Both the position numbers and the translations under genes were made by a program. From positions 1 through 36,560 of the forward strand of contig JAFUFP010000007.1 of the NCBI GenBank assembly GCA_017469845.1: a stretch of 36,560 nucleotides of DNA, read 5' to 3'. The notes beneath the pieces are model-generated. The model was given only the letters and a program-made list of their open reading frames with translations. It ran no database searches and was not told the DNA's origin. The stretch is from Bacteroidales bacterium. GTDB taxonomy: Bacteria > Bacteroidota > Bacteroidia > Bacteroidales > UBA932. Numbering within the stretch: the first letter of the stretch is position 1; every line of letters begins with the position of its first letter. This document shows, one piece after another, positions 17,203 to 25,746 of the stretch.

Positions 17203-17306
17203 TTTCACATTATCGTGAGCAAAGTTAATTATAATTTCACATTTTTAATGGATTTAAGAAAGATTTTTTCACATTTTTATGTGATATGCCGGCATGTTTT
17301 TCACAT
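17203..17306 (-). promoter_or_regulatory. Promoter with four direct repeats at exact 32-bp spacing
   Basis: TTTCACAT (plus-strand reading) starts at 17203, 17235, 17267 and 17299, each followed by T and A/T-rich sequence. On the minus strand the -7 element TAACTTTG lies at 17220-17227, between the first two copies. The copy nearest the gene is in the 5' leader. A 32-bp period is three helical turns, so bound proteins would sit on one face of the DNA. Probable operator array for the ATPase gene. Confidence 0.75.
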
Positions 17307-17336
17307 TTTCGGATTTCAGATCTTCACGCTTCATTT

Positions 17337-20300
17337 TCATCTTTTTTCTTGAATCATTTTTCTTGTGAGGGGAATTTGATTCAATTCCCCTTGAGAAGAG
17401 GGAAGTCTGCCCGTATTAATCTTAAACATAGCCGATTTAATAAGATCTTTCATTCTCAATTGCTCTGATTCTTCCAGATCCCCAACTTGCAGAACCGACA
17501 TCATTAATTCGAATAAGGTTCCAAGATAATAAGAATTCTGCCCTACGGTGGCCATATAAGACAGAAGTGCCTTCCCCCAACCATCTGGTTGCTTATATAC
17601 AAGAAGTGAAGCTAACAGATGCCGTTTTACTTTATCTTTCTCTGCTCCAAGCGCCGAAACAAAAACTGGAGACAGTTTTTGAGAAAAGATATCTTCTTTA
17701 AACATCATCGTTAGGTTATATGGAATAGTTACCAGAATCCTAATTGTACGTTCCTTTTCCTCAAGATTAAAGAATTCTTTTGTTAGTTTAAAGCCATAAT
17801 CTGTTAGTTGAATATAACCTTGTTTGGCAAATAACGGTGAAACAAGATATATGATATTTGACAACACTTTTAATGCGGATGTGATCTCTGCTAATAACTG
17901 CTGCTTTATACTAGCATCCAATTGGTCGCTGTTTCTCAATACTTTGCTACCTATTCTAATTATATTCACCAAATAACCCACCGAGAAATCTTGATACACT
18001 TTAAAAATGTCTTGATGGAAAGCCGCTGAAGGATTGAATTGTAAGTCGGCCGTTTGATCTTTGACAGATTGAGGTAAATTGGACTGCTTAACATCAGATT
18101 CTATTTGCTCAATAATAGCCTCCTCTTGAACTTTATCTTGGTTAAAACGTAAGAAAGCAAAAGGGTCATCAGTTTCTTTCATCCCCGTTTTAACTTGGAT
18201 GGCTTGAGATGTCACTCGCAAGTCGCTAATAAGCGTCTCAACCGCATCTTTACGTCTTCTATCTTTGCCCGTATAAAACTCTAACACTTCAGGGTAATGA
18301 AGATACTTTTGATTATTAAGCATCTCCTTAGCGTAATCCTCATTAGCAATCATCCAAGAAGCGACGAAATAGTACACCCAAAAAGAGAAATGGAACTTGT
18401 ATAATCCATCATCTTCGACTATGATTTTACTATAGCAAAGAATATCAAACAGTTGTTCCACATCTACATCATAGTCCTTTTGTTTACAAAAAGTCCCAAT
18501 CTCTTCATTAAAGTCTTTTCGACTAAAAAAGAACTGTTGTTTTTCAATCAACGAAGAACAAAAGAATCCCAAACAAAAATCACAGTCTTTAGCATCAGGT
18601 TTATTCGTTCGATAATTCGGAAGACGCGTGTTGTCGAAAGTTATACTTAAAATGTTCTCTAACACATCCGTCCTGTTAACAGGGTTCCGATCAAATGAGT
18701 CCTTGAAAACCGTCAACAATGTCGCGCAACTATGTGGTGATCTGTGAAGGTTGAAGTTCTTAATATCTTCATCCAGTTTTGTTAACACTTCATCGCTATC
18801 ATCAATAAACTTTTCTTTGTTATATGCATCCACCATCATTCTCTCTTGAGCTCTTTTTAGTGGTGTCAGATATAACGTTTTTGATTCAATCATTGGTTCA
18901 TCAAAAGAAACCCCTTCCACAAATTCTCGTTCATGATAAATGGTCATTAACACGACATGAGCGTTGGGGAATTCCTGCTTAATATATGCGCTAATTCCTT
19001 TTTGGTCTTTACGGTATGGCTTCCAATTATCAATTACAATCCATGTAACATCTTCTGCTATCTTTCCATAATGATTCAGTTCAGATTCAACCAACTTCTC
19101 AAACTTCTTTACCCTAACGCCATCTGCATCGACTTTGATACCAAAAGCATGATTGTTTTCCCATAACGTTAGAAGAAAATGAGAGCCGTAACAGGTTAAG
19201 CCATATTGCGAAGGGGCCACGATGTGTATATTCTCACCATTGTTGATAATATCTAGTTCAGAATATAACACGGACTCATGTAGTTTAAAAACGTTGTCTA
19301 TCCGATCATCACTTAGATAGCGATCAACCCAAATGTACGGTTGCCCGACATATGACTCCATTTCCTTTTTCAATCGCTCTTGCATCAAAATGGAGACTAA
19401 ATCCACATTTTTATTTTGAATCGCTCTCGTCTTCTCTTCCACGAAAGATACTACACCTTGGCTCTCATCATTATCTGTAAATGAGATGCCTGCTCTAAAC
19501 CTATTCCGCTTCTCAAACCACTCGCGATAAGATATCCTTACAACCTTATCATTTTCCAATTCTATGAAACTGTATCCAAGAATATCATCAAACTTATCGG
19601 TGAACAGCTGAGGAGCCTCACAGCGGATATATCCATTTTTATTATCATAATACAACTCTTGGTCATGGGTGTGACCAGATAATACAAGGGCATACTCATC
19701 CTTATATAGTTTATGTAATTCTTGTTTTACCCAGTCCATACAGAAATACTCTGGATGGTGCATAAGAAGAATCTTTTTGGGATGCTTATCTTTAGCCAAA
19801 AAATCATGTAGGCTTCGAGTATCAACACCAAGGTGTCCCTGATCATCAATGTCTTTATATGCACCACATGACAAAATAGCAGAATTCAAAACATGAATAC
19901 TCCAAATGTCATTGATGGGAAATAGGTTTGCCTCAAGTGAATACCCTTTTTGCTCGAAGCTATTTGTTACATAATTGAGGAATGCGTTAAATTTTCCAAA
20001 AAGGATATCTCTTTGAGCAGGTTTCCTTATCAAATCATTGAATCTGTTTTCATCATACTTATTATTGAAGATGGGTAAAAAAGACTCTTCGACACCCTTT
20101 AATGCATTTTGTGTCACATCATGATTACCTGGAGCTATGATAAAATGACTTCTATCAATGCTGAGTACTCTCATTAGTTCCTGAATAATTAGTTTATCAA
20201 ATTTGGTATAATTATTATCTGATGCCGCAAACACCAGGTCTCCACTAATTAACACATAACAATCGTCATATGTAAATTTGAGAATCTGCTCTTCGACATC

Positions 20301-20396
20301 AGTGATAAACTTCCTTAAAACAAGACCTTCGTTTTCCGGCTTATCTTCAGATCCTACATGAATATCCGAGATGTTCAATAATAATATCTTATTCAT
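17337..20396 (-). CDS. Calcineurin-like metallophosphoesterase fused to a NACHT/STAND-like region; candidate defence protein
   Basis: A 1019-residue protein. The N-terminal 280 residues are a complete metallophosphoesterase: SDIH (D11, H13), SGDL (D53), GNHD (90-93), MHHPEY and GHTHD, so it should bind two metals and cleave phosphoesters. From about residue 380 the layout resembles a NACHT/STAND NTPase: a strand-loop IHIVAPSQYGLTCYG in the Walker A place but without GK[S/T], a strand VTWIVIDNW in the Walker B place, and FHFSFWVYYFVASWM as in NACHT winged-helix ends. The C-terminal 300 residues look helical and may be a sensor. It is visibly AT-rich compared with the calcium ATPase and sugar genes, which suggests transfer. 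It lies between two AAA/DUF4143 ATPases on the same strand. The enzymatic domain is sure; the NACHT reading and defence role are inference. Confidence 0.72.
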   Translation of the reverse strand: MNKILLLNISDIHVGSEDKPENEGLVLRKFITDVEEQILKFTYDDCYVLISGDLVFAASDNNYTKFDKLIIQELMRVLSIDRSHFIIAPGNHDVTQNALKGVEESFLPIFNNKYDENRFNDLIRKPAQRDILFGKFNAFLNYVTNSFEQKGYSLEANLFPINDIWSIHVLNSAILSCGAYKDIDDQGHLGVDTRSLHDFLAKDKHPKKILLMHHPEYFCMDWVKQELHKLYKDEYALVLSGHTHDQELYYDNKNGYIRCEAPQLFTDKFDDILGYSFIELENDKVVRISYREWFEKRNRFRAGISFTDNDESQGVVSFVEEKTRAIQNKNVDLVSILMQERLKKEMESYVGQPYIWVDRYLSDDRIDNVFKLHESVLYSELDIINNGENIHIVAPSQYGLTCYGSHFLLTLWENNHAFGIKVDADGVRVKKFEKLVESELNHYGKIAEDVTWIVIDNWKPYRKDQKGISAYIKQEFPNAHVVLMTIYHEREFVEGVSFDEPMIESKTLYLTPLKRAQERMMVDAYNKEKFIDDSDEVLTKLDEDIKNFNLHRSPHSCATLLTVFKDSFDRNPVNRTDVLENILSITFDNTRLPNYRTNKPDAKDCDFCLGFFCSSLIEKQQFFFSRKDFNEEIGTFCKQKDYDVDVEQLFDILCYSKIIVEDDGLYKFHFSFWVYYFVASWMIANEDYAKEMLNNQKYLHYPEVLEFYTGKDRRRKDAVETLISDLRVTSQAIQVKTGMKETDDPFAFLRFNQDKVQEEAIIEQIESDVKQSNLPQSVKDQTADLQFNPSAAFHQDIFKVYQDFSVGYLVNIIRIGSKVLRNSDQLDASIKQQLLAEITSALKVLSNIIYLVSPLFAKQGYIQLTDYGFKLTKEFFNLEEKERTIRILVTIPYNLTMMFKEDIFSQKLSPVFVSALGAEKDKVKRHLLASLLVYKQPDGWGKALLSYMATVGQNSYYLGTLFELMMSVLQVGDLEESEQLRMKDLIKSAMFKINTGRLPSSQGELNQIPLTRKMIQEKR

Positions 20397-20520
20397 TTGT
20401 GTTGTTTTTTTTGATTCCTTCTATTTCGTTCCTAGGCCTTCGACACGGCTAAATTGAGAATATTATCGTGTTCTAACTACTGAGGGGTTCTCGACTTAAT
20501 GTTACTTCATCAGCGCAATA

Positions 20521-20543
20521 AAGAGAACAGAAAGCGTTCTCTT
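20521..20543 (-). terminator. Terminator hairpin after the second ATPase gene
   Basis: AAGAGAAC and GTTCTCTT form a perfect 8-bp stem with a 7-nt loop. On the minus strand it overlaps the stop codon of the second ATPase gene (stop at 20542-20544) and runs into TTTATT, so it ends that transcript before the metallophosphoesterase gene. The remaining gap to 20396 shows no clear promoter. Confidence 0.65.
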
Positions 20544-21885
20544 AAAGAAACAATGTTAAATAGGCTGGTATATACTTGACCGACTCTTCGTGTGCATAAT
20601 CCTTTGTATAAATCAGGTATCGATCATTTGTTATGCGAGAAGAGTATTTCTTACAGAAAGCATCTAGCGACACATGCGTTTTGTAGGAAGAAGATTTTAC
20701 CTCAATGGGCGTAATCTTCGTGCCCCGGGACAGTAGGAAGTCAACCTCGTAGTTGTGCTTGCCACTCTCCGTGGGCCAGACATGATAGAACAGCTTGTTG
20801 CCGGAGGCTGTGAGCATTTGAGCGACAATGTTCTCATAGAGATAACCCAGATTCGTGGCTAACTTGTCACTCAATAAGCGCTCGTAGATGATATTCTCTG
20901 TGAAGCCCTTATCTCGGAAAGCAAGTGTTACGAAGAGCCCGGTGTCACCAACAAACATTTTGTACTGCATCAGATCTTCGGTACTGCCTAGGCCCACATT
21001 CGGGTCATCGCTGTGATGCGAGATATTGACGGTCCTGGATTTTTCCATTTCAGAAATCAGTTCAACGAAGTCTTCCGCATGGGCTCCGGGGATGACATTG
21101 GATATCTGGTAGCGAGAAGCATTGCTATTGAGCTGGGCCGGTATGGCGGCGAATATCCTGGCCGCTTTCCCCGTAGGATCAATCTTGCTGAAATCTTCAT
21201 CGTACAGGTCTAGGATTAAGCGTTTTGCGTGATCCACGACCTCGAAGTTGTTGGACTCAAGATAGGCATCAACAGCCTGGGGCATTCCTCCTACAAGCAT
21301 ATAGAGACGGAAGTCCCGCATAAGTTTGCGATGCACTTCCTTCAGCGGTTGGGGATGTTCCCAAACGGAACGGAGCAGCGGGATGGTGGCAGTATCTCCC
21401 AGAGCCCAACGGAACTCTTCATAGTCCATGGGATACATACTGATGCGCTCCTCCTCACTAGGGATTAGAATGTTTTCCGTGTTCTTGCGGATGGAGATCA
21501 GCGAGCCAGTTTCTATGTAATCGTATCGATGGTCTTCTACAAACGACTTGATTGCCTGCCGGGCAAGGGGTTGGAACTGCACTTCGTCGAATACGATAAG
21601 GGACTTGCGTTCCACCAATTGTACCCCATATGCAAGTTGTAACCGGAGAAAGATGTAGTTAAGATCTGAAACATCGTTAAACAGGTTCTTTACCTCTTGG
21701 GAACACTTGGTGAAATCAATAAAGATGAAAGATTCGTATTCGTTTTGGGCGAACACTTTTACAATGGTAGATTTACCGATCCGGCGAGCCCCCTCAATAA
21801 GAAGAGCGCTCTTTCCCTTACTGCTTTCCTTCCATTGAAGAAGGCGGTCATAAATCTTGCGTTTGAAGAGTCTTTCAGGTTCCAT
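20542..21885 (-). CDS. AAA ATPase with DUF4143 domain (second copy)
   Basis: A 447-residue protein with Walker A GARRIGKST (32-40), Walker B LIVFDE (96-101), an MLVGGMPQAVDAYL segment typical of DUF4143 ATPases, and a C-terminal PD-(D/E)XK-like pattern YEVDFLLSRGTKITPIEVKSS. It shares the plan of the 15829-17196 protein, but the two differ along most of their length, so this is not a recent duplication. The ATG at 21885 lies about 20 nt from a promoter with TTTG (minus, 21932-21935), 19 nt, and TATATTCG (21905-21912). Three TCCTCAAAAT repeats 33 bp apart cover and extend upstream of the -33 element. Confidence 0.85.
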   Translation of the reverse strand: MEPERLFKRKIYDRLLQWKESSKGKSALLIEGARRIGKSTIVKVFAQNEYESFIFIDFTKCSQEVKNLFNDVSDLNYIFLRLQLAYGVQLVERKSLIVFDEVQFQPLARQAIKSFVEDHRYDYIETGSLISIRKNTENILIPSEEERISMYPMDYEEFRWALGDTATIPLLRSVWEHPQPLKEVHRKLMRDFRLYMLVGGMPQAVDAYLESNNFEVVDHAKRLILDLYDEDFSKIDPTGKAARIFAAIPAQLNSNASRYQISNVIPGAHAEDFVELISEMEKSRTVNISHHSDDPNVGLGSTEDLMQYKMFVGDTGLFVTLAFRDKGFTENIIYERLLSDKLATNLGYLYENIVAQMLTASGNKLFYHVWPTESGKHNYEVDFLLSRGTKITPIEVKSSSYKTHVSLDAFCKKYSSRITNDRYLIYTKDYAHEESVKYIPAYLTLFL

Positions 21886-21904
21886 ATCTTTTATTCTAAC
21901 ATTG

Positions 21905-22003
21905 CGAATATAGAGTATATTCCGGTCTCCTCAAAATTTTTTATGTGGTTTTTCTCAATTTCCTCAAAATTTAAAACGGCGTTTTTATCAAAATCCTCAA
22001 AAT
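21905..22003 (-). promoter_or_regulatory. Promoter with three direct repeats at exact 33-bp spacing
   Basis: TCCTCAAAAT (plus-strand reading) starts at 21928, 21961 and 21994, with a partial copy TTCTCAATTT near 21951. The copy at 21928-21937 covers the -33 element (minus-strand TTTG). The -7 element is TATATTCG (one mismatch) at 21905-21912. This is the same design as upstream of the first DUF4143 ATPase, with a different motif. Confidence 0.75.
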
Positions 22004-22117
22004 GTTGACGGTTCATTGCGGAAATGGTGAGATCATCGCACTGCGGAGCGGAAATCTAAGCGATCCCAAAAGAATAAGAGTAATTTTTTGTTAAGCGTCA
22101 ACATGTTGCAAAACGAT

Positions 22118-22169
22118 TACACTTTTTTAGTGTATTGTTTGAATGTTGTCGTTATCTTTGCACAAAGAT
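22118..22169 (+). promoter_or_regulatory. Promoter and inverted-repeat operators of higBA
   Basis: The -7 element TATCTTTG (22153-22160) is a full consensus match and lies within the inverted repeat ATCTTTG CA CAAAGAT (22154-22169). Upstream is a second inverted repeat, TACACT TTTTT AGTGTA (22118-22134). CAACATGTTG, a 10-bp palindrome, lies at 22100-22109. These are likely binding sites for the HigA antitoxin. No good -33 match is seen. Confidence 0.55.
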
Positions 22170-22176
22170 TTGAGCG

Positions 22177-22467
22177 ATGCAGATAGTTTTCAAGCAAGAA
22201 TACTTGTCCAACCTCTATTACGGGCGGACTGCCGATAAGAAACATAGGTTTCAGCCGGAGGTCATCAAGACGTACATAAAGGTTGTGAACATCTTGAAAA
22301 ACGCCAGGGCGGTTGAGGACTTGTTCCCTTTCAACTCCTTGAACTACGAGAAACTATCCGGGGATAATGTCGGAATAGAATCGGTACGTGTCAACGACAA
22401 GTATCGACTGGAGTTCCAAACGGAGCGCGTGGAGGGCGAGGTCATTGTAACTGTCTGCAATATTTAG
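22177..22467 (+). CDS. higB: HigB-type toxin of the RelE/ParE superfamily
   Basis: A 96-residue basic protein. The parts KTYIKVVNILKNARAVEDLFPFNSLNYEKLSG and VRVNDKYRLEFQTE match the small RelE/HigB fold in which a conserved arginine-containing strand reads host-like (R[V/I]NxxYRL). Such toxins cut mRNA at the ribosome. The toxin precedes the antitoxin, the order typical of higBA and opposite to most other type II pairs. The leader is short, with the -7 element ending 16 nt before the ATG. Confidence 0.8.
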   Translation: MQIVFKQEYLSNLYYGRTADKKHRFQPEVIKTYIKVVNILKNARAVEDLFPFNSLNYEKLSGDNVGIESVRVNDKYRLEFQTERVEGEVIVTVCNI

Positions 22468-22496
22468 GAATTGTCTAATCATTATCAATAGGGACT

Positions 22497-22823
22497 ATGG
22501 TACACAATAATTTCACTCCCACCCATCCAGGTGAGGTAATAAAGGATGAATTGATTGCGCGGGGAATCTCCCAAAAGGACTTTGCTGAGCACATAGGCGT
22601 TCCCTATACTATGCTCAATGATATTTTGAATGAGCGAAGACCGTTGTCTGCGGCTATGGCCTTGTATGTAGAATCCGCATTGGGTATCTCTGCGGACTTG
22701 CTTATGGGCTTGCAGTCAGATTATACTATGCAGCGCACTCGCAATGATGCGTCTGTCAAGAGGAAGATACGGAGCGTCCGTCCATATTCATCCCCTGTTG
22801 CCCCTGCATCGGCATCACGATAG
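22497..22823 (+). CDS. higA: HigA-type antitoxin with XRE helix-turn-helix
   Basis: A 108-residue protein with the HigA signature THPGEVIKDELIARGISQKDFAEHIGVPYTMLNDILNERRPLSAAMALYVESALG, a helix-turn-helix of the XRE type. It would neutralise the toxin encoded 29 nt upstream and repress the shared promoter. The C-terminal tail (RKIRSVRPYSSPVAPASASR) is basic and looks disordered. Confidence 0.85.
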   Translation: MVHNNFTPTHPGEVIKDELIARGISQKDFAEHIGVPYTMLNDILNERRPLSAAMALYVESALGISADLLMGLQSDYTMQRTRNDASVKRKIRSVRPYSSPVAPASASR

Positions 22824-23246
22824 TATGGCACTTGTTGAGGCGAATTAAGCGCCCGGAGAGGGGTCGGTATCGTCACGGTGCTGCAATGCATTTGCAAGAC
22901 ATTATCGCGGACAGCGCCAAAGGATAAGGATAACGGCTCATTGAATTGTAGTGCCGTTGATTATAGTCCCTGCATCGTGGAGGTGTGGGGATTTCCGTTT
23001 CTAAGTGGAAGATAGAAGATGCACCCTGCGCTGGCGTGGAGGTGTCGGAAACTATAAGGCTGCGGCCACAAAAAGGTCGTGTATAGTGTAAAGTGACTCT
23101 TCCATAACTTGGGTGTATAGGTTTGCTGTCGTTGTCGGTGTCCATTATAGGAAGGCATATGCTTGGCACATACGCATTGCGATACAGTCAACTTGAAGAT
23201 GCTTATCGCAGTTCGTCGAAAGGCTTATGGCTATTGTGATGCTTTT
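22824..23246. other. Intergenic stretch without a recognisable gene
   Basis: No convincing frame, tRNA or terminator lies between higA and the converging TerB-like gene. Open frames here look random and lack usual start signals. Confidence 0.5.
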
Positions 23247-24794
23247 TCACATTTCCCGGAGAAGCGTCCTCCAAAGAGGGGACTCCGAAAGAGGAGACCA
23301 GTCTCCTTTTTCCCCTCGGACAAGGAACATAGGAAGGCCGATCCCGACTGAATAGGATGATGTGTCCCTGTCGAAATTCACCAGATACATTTCCTTGTTG
23401 GCGAGAGCCTCCACTTCCATGAACCCTTTGTTCAGGTAATTCTTCAGCGTGCTTCTGTGCGAAAGGATGCTCTCTATGTAGGAGAGGAACTGCTGCCTGT
23501 CGGTTTCTTTCGAAGAAAGGGCTTCGTATATTTTGACGGTGTTGTAGATGATTTCCTGCCATTTGCCTTCACCGGAGAGAAGGTATTCCAGGAAGGATTC
23601 CATGTCGAAGGATTCCCCTTCGGTGTATTTCCCTTTGTCCAGAGACCGTAGGAAGCGGAGCGCTTCCTCGAACGTTTCCTGCGAAATGCCGTCTTTCCCG
23701 TAGAGAAGCAGAAGGAGATACAGGGTCCTTGACTGCGGAGAAGACTTGAAGACGATCTTCTTTCCTCCGAGGCTCGGGAGTGTGAAGTCGTATGCGGAGT
23801 CAAGAAGGATTTCGCTGTTGAGTTTGGCTTCTGAACTGAAGTGGTCGAAAAGTATGCGGTAGTACCCTTCATAGGGTATCTGGTTACGGTTCCCGTCGAA
23901 GAGGGATACGAAGGAAAGGATCCTGTGCTTGACGTCCGAAGAAATGTCGAGGCAGAAAAAGTCGCTGCTGCTCCTTATTGCGCTTTCGTCGTCAAGTACG
24001 GCTCCGCTTCTTACCTTGACCATCAGGAAGGTCCTGAACGGGAACTCTTCCCCGGTAAGGCCGAGGCGGGAACAGACAACCTTGAAGAACAGAGAAGAAT
24101 CCATTTCGCCGTAATGTGTCGGGATGGAACCGCCACGGCGGATTTTCCCAGTGGGGACAAGATAACTGAGGGATTTGCTGAGAAGCGAAAATCGTCCGGA
24201 AGAATCGCTTTTCTCATCGGAACTGATGCCGAGATTCCGGAGGATGTCCGGAAGGTAGAACATCTCCAGGCCTATGTCACCGAAGGCTTTGCTTATGAGA
24301 AGATTGTCATACCTGTCATCGAGGAATCGGTGCGTTTCCTCGGAATAATCCTTCTCCAGGAAGACGATCTGCCGTTCGGGTATGTCGATGTCCGGGGTGG
24401 GTATGGAAAGGATTTCCGCCCAGGAAGATGATTCTTTCATCAAGGAGAGCGTCACAGCGGCGTAAAGGAGATTCTCCCCGAAATCAATGTCACTGTCCGC
24501 TTTCATTATCGAATCGAAGATCCCGTTCACCGAGGACACCTTCTCCTCGTCCAGACCCTTTATGACCGATACCGCGTCGGAAAGGGTGGTGTAGTGGATG
24601 AGGTCCACTTCCTCAGTGGAAAGCCCCAGGCTTTCACGCAGGTTCTCCAGGAATGCCACTTCTTCGGAGTGGATCCTGTTGTCCGCCTTCACGAAATCCA
24701 TCGCTATCTTGAGGATGGATCGCTTCTGCACCTTTGTGCATGAAGAGAGTGCCGATATGCTGTTTTTGGTCATCTTTCGTGGACTTGTTTGCAT
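23247..24794 (-). CDS. TerB-like domain protein of unknown function
   Basis: A protein of up to 515 residues. Residues 20-110 resemble a TerB domain (ILKIAMDFVKADNRIHSEEVAFLENLRESLGL and a second acidic turn SDIDFGENLLYAAVTL), an all-helical fold with acidic metal-binding sites found in tellurite-resistance and stress proteins. The rest is unassigned; a segment LYLLLLLYGKDGISQETFEEALRFL (about 380-405) looks like a winged helix. No signal peptide or membrane segment is seen. It follows the PqiA-like gene by 21 nt on the same strand, so the two are probably one operon. ATG 24773 (MTKNSISAL) is an equally likely start; neither has a strong ribosome-binding site. Confidence 0.65.
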   Translation of the reverse strand: MQTSPRKMTKNSISALSSCTKVQKRSILKIAMDFVKADNRIHSEEVAFLENLRESLGLSTEEVDLIHYTTLSDAVSVIKGLDEEKVSSVNGIFDSIMKADSDIDFGENLLYAAVTLSLMKESSSWAEILSIPTPDIDIPERQIVFLEKDYSEETHRFLDDRYDNLLISKAFGDIGLEMFYLPDILRNLGISSDEKSDSSGRFSLLSKSLSYLVPTGKIRRGGSIPTHYGEMDSSLFFKVVCSRLGLTGEEFPFRTFLMVKVRSGAVLDDESAIRSSSDFFCLDISSDVKHRILSFVSLFDGNRNQIPYEGYYRILFDHFSSEAKLNSEILLDSAYDFTLPSLGGKKIVFKSSPQSRTLYLLLLLYGKDGISQETFEEALRFLRSLDKGKYTEGESFDMESFLEYLLSGEGKWQEIIYNTVKIYEALSSKETDRQQFLSYIESILSHRSTLKNYLNKGFMEVEALANKEMYLVNFDRDTSSYSVGIGLPMFLVRGEKGDWSPLSESPLWRTLLREM

Positions 24795-24815
24795 TTTCTG
24801 GTCATGGGGACAGCA

Positions 24816-25328
24816 CTACGCGGTGCTTCCGGTTTCCTTCTTGTTTCCTTTGAATCCTCCCTGTAGAAGGAATATCGCCACCAACCTTGTCAGTACTGCC
24901 AGGGCGATGAAGTTCGTTCCCCATTCCAGTCTCATCACTATGAAATTGGAATTCATCTTGAAATTGAGGAGCAGCATGGCGACGAGGAATACGTCAATCA
25001 TGTTCCATTTGTCGACTCCCTGTAAGGTGGGGAACTTCCTGCCCGTTGAAAGCTCGAGAATCATCTCCACATACTTCGATACCGGAAGGATGAAGGTGAA
25101 TACGAGGATGATGAGTGAGATGAGATATTCCCCGCTTCTCCAGAAAAGCTTCACGGAATCAAAGAGGGTAACCTGCTGGCTTTTGAGAGGAATGTTGAGG
25201 ACCTGATAGCGGGTCGTCATGAGGGGATAAGTCAATCCCAGGATATAGAAAGTGATGGACAGCAGCAGGAATACCGCCGTCAGAATTTCCGTGCGGGAGA
25301 AACTGCGGGAAGAAAGTTTGTTGAGCAT
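24816..25328 (-). CDS. PqiA-like integral membrane protein
   Basis: A 170-residue protein with four hydrophobic segments (about 16-38, 68-90, 112-124 and 135-155). The pattern LTYPLMTTRYQVLNI, VTLFDSVKLFWRSGEYLISLIILVFTFILPVSKY and DKWNMIDVFLVAMLLL matches one PqiA domain, the membrane partner of MCE-type lipid transport in Proteobacteria. Here only one domain is present and no MCE gene is nearby. It precedes the TerB-like gene, so it may be part of an envelope-stress unit. Function in Bacteroidota is not established. Confidence 0.75.
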   Translation of the reverse strand: MLNKLSSRSFSRTEILTAVFLLLSITFYILGLTYPLMTTRYQVLNIPLKSQQVTLFDSVKLFWRSGEYLISLIILVFTFILPVSKYVEMILELSTGRKFPTLQGVDKWNMIDVFLVAMLLLNFKMNSNFIVMRLEWGTNFIALAVLTRLVAIFLLQGGFKGNKKETGSTA

Positions 25329-25680
25329 AGTCTATGACTCCGGCTCCGGAATTCCTTTGGGAGAGCCGCTCCGCAAACCTACTAAAATTGCTCGAACTTT
25401 GCAGCGATATTCGAAAAAACTTTTCGTATGCGTCGTGTGTGTGAGTAGAGGAACAAGGCAGCAGCTGTTGCGGTGGAAAGTCTCTTTGTCAAGCTCGATA
25501 GATAACTTCGTGGGGAAGAATGCTTCACTATAGCGTTTTGAGTCATTTCGAGGTTCCTCTCCTGCAAGTTTGGCGGAATAGCGTGATGCTATTTGGCCTA
25601 AGGAACCATTTTACTGAAATCGATGAAGGTAAACTGGTGAATCTAAATCAATCTGATGGCTTGTTTGTTATTCGCTATGT
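25329..25680. other. Intergenic stretch without a recognisable gene
   Basis: Divergent region between the PqiA-like gene and vapBC. No convincing coding frame or RNA gene. An open frame 25520-25750 has no coding look and covers the vapBC promoter. Confidence 0.45.
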
Positions 25681-25681
25681 G

Positions 25682-25729
25682 ATTATTTGCGTTATTATTT
25701 GTGTTATTCGACTAGTTCGCTTATATTTC
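25682..25729 (+). promoter_or_regulatory. Promoter of vapBC with 12-bp tandem repeat
   Basis: TTTG (25698-25701), 20 nt, then TATATTTC (25722-25729, one mismatch to TAnnTTTG). The tandem ATTATTTGCGTT / ATTATTTGTGTT (25682-25705) covers the -33 element. TTATTCG also occurs twice nearby (about 25669 and 25704). Likely the VapB operator. Confidence 0.5.
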
Positions 25730-25746
25730 CTGAAAAAGAAGATAGT

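Noticed and set aside
17203..17306. CRISPR array reading of the 32-bp-spaced repeats
   Set aside because: The repeated unit is only 8-9 bp, there are four copies, no cas genes are near, and the array lies on a promoter.
23841..24431. 196-residue plus-strand open frame
   Set aside because: Antisense to the TerB-like gene; no start signal or domain.
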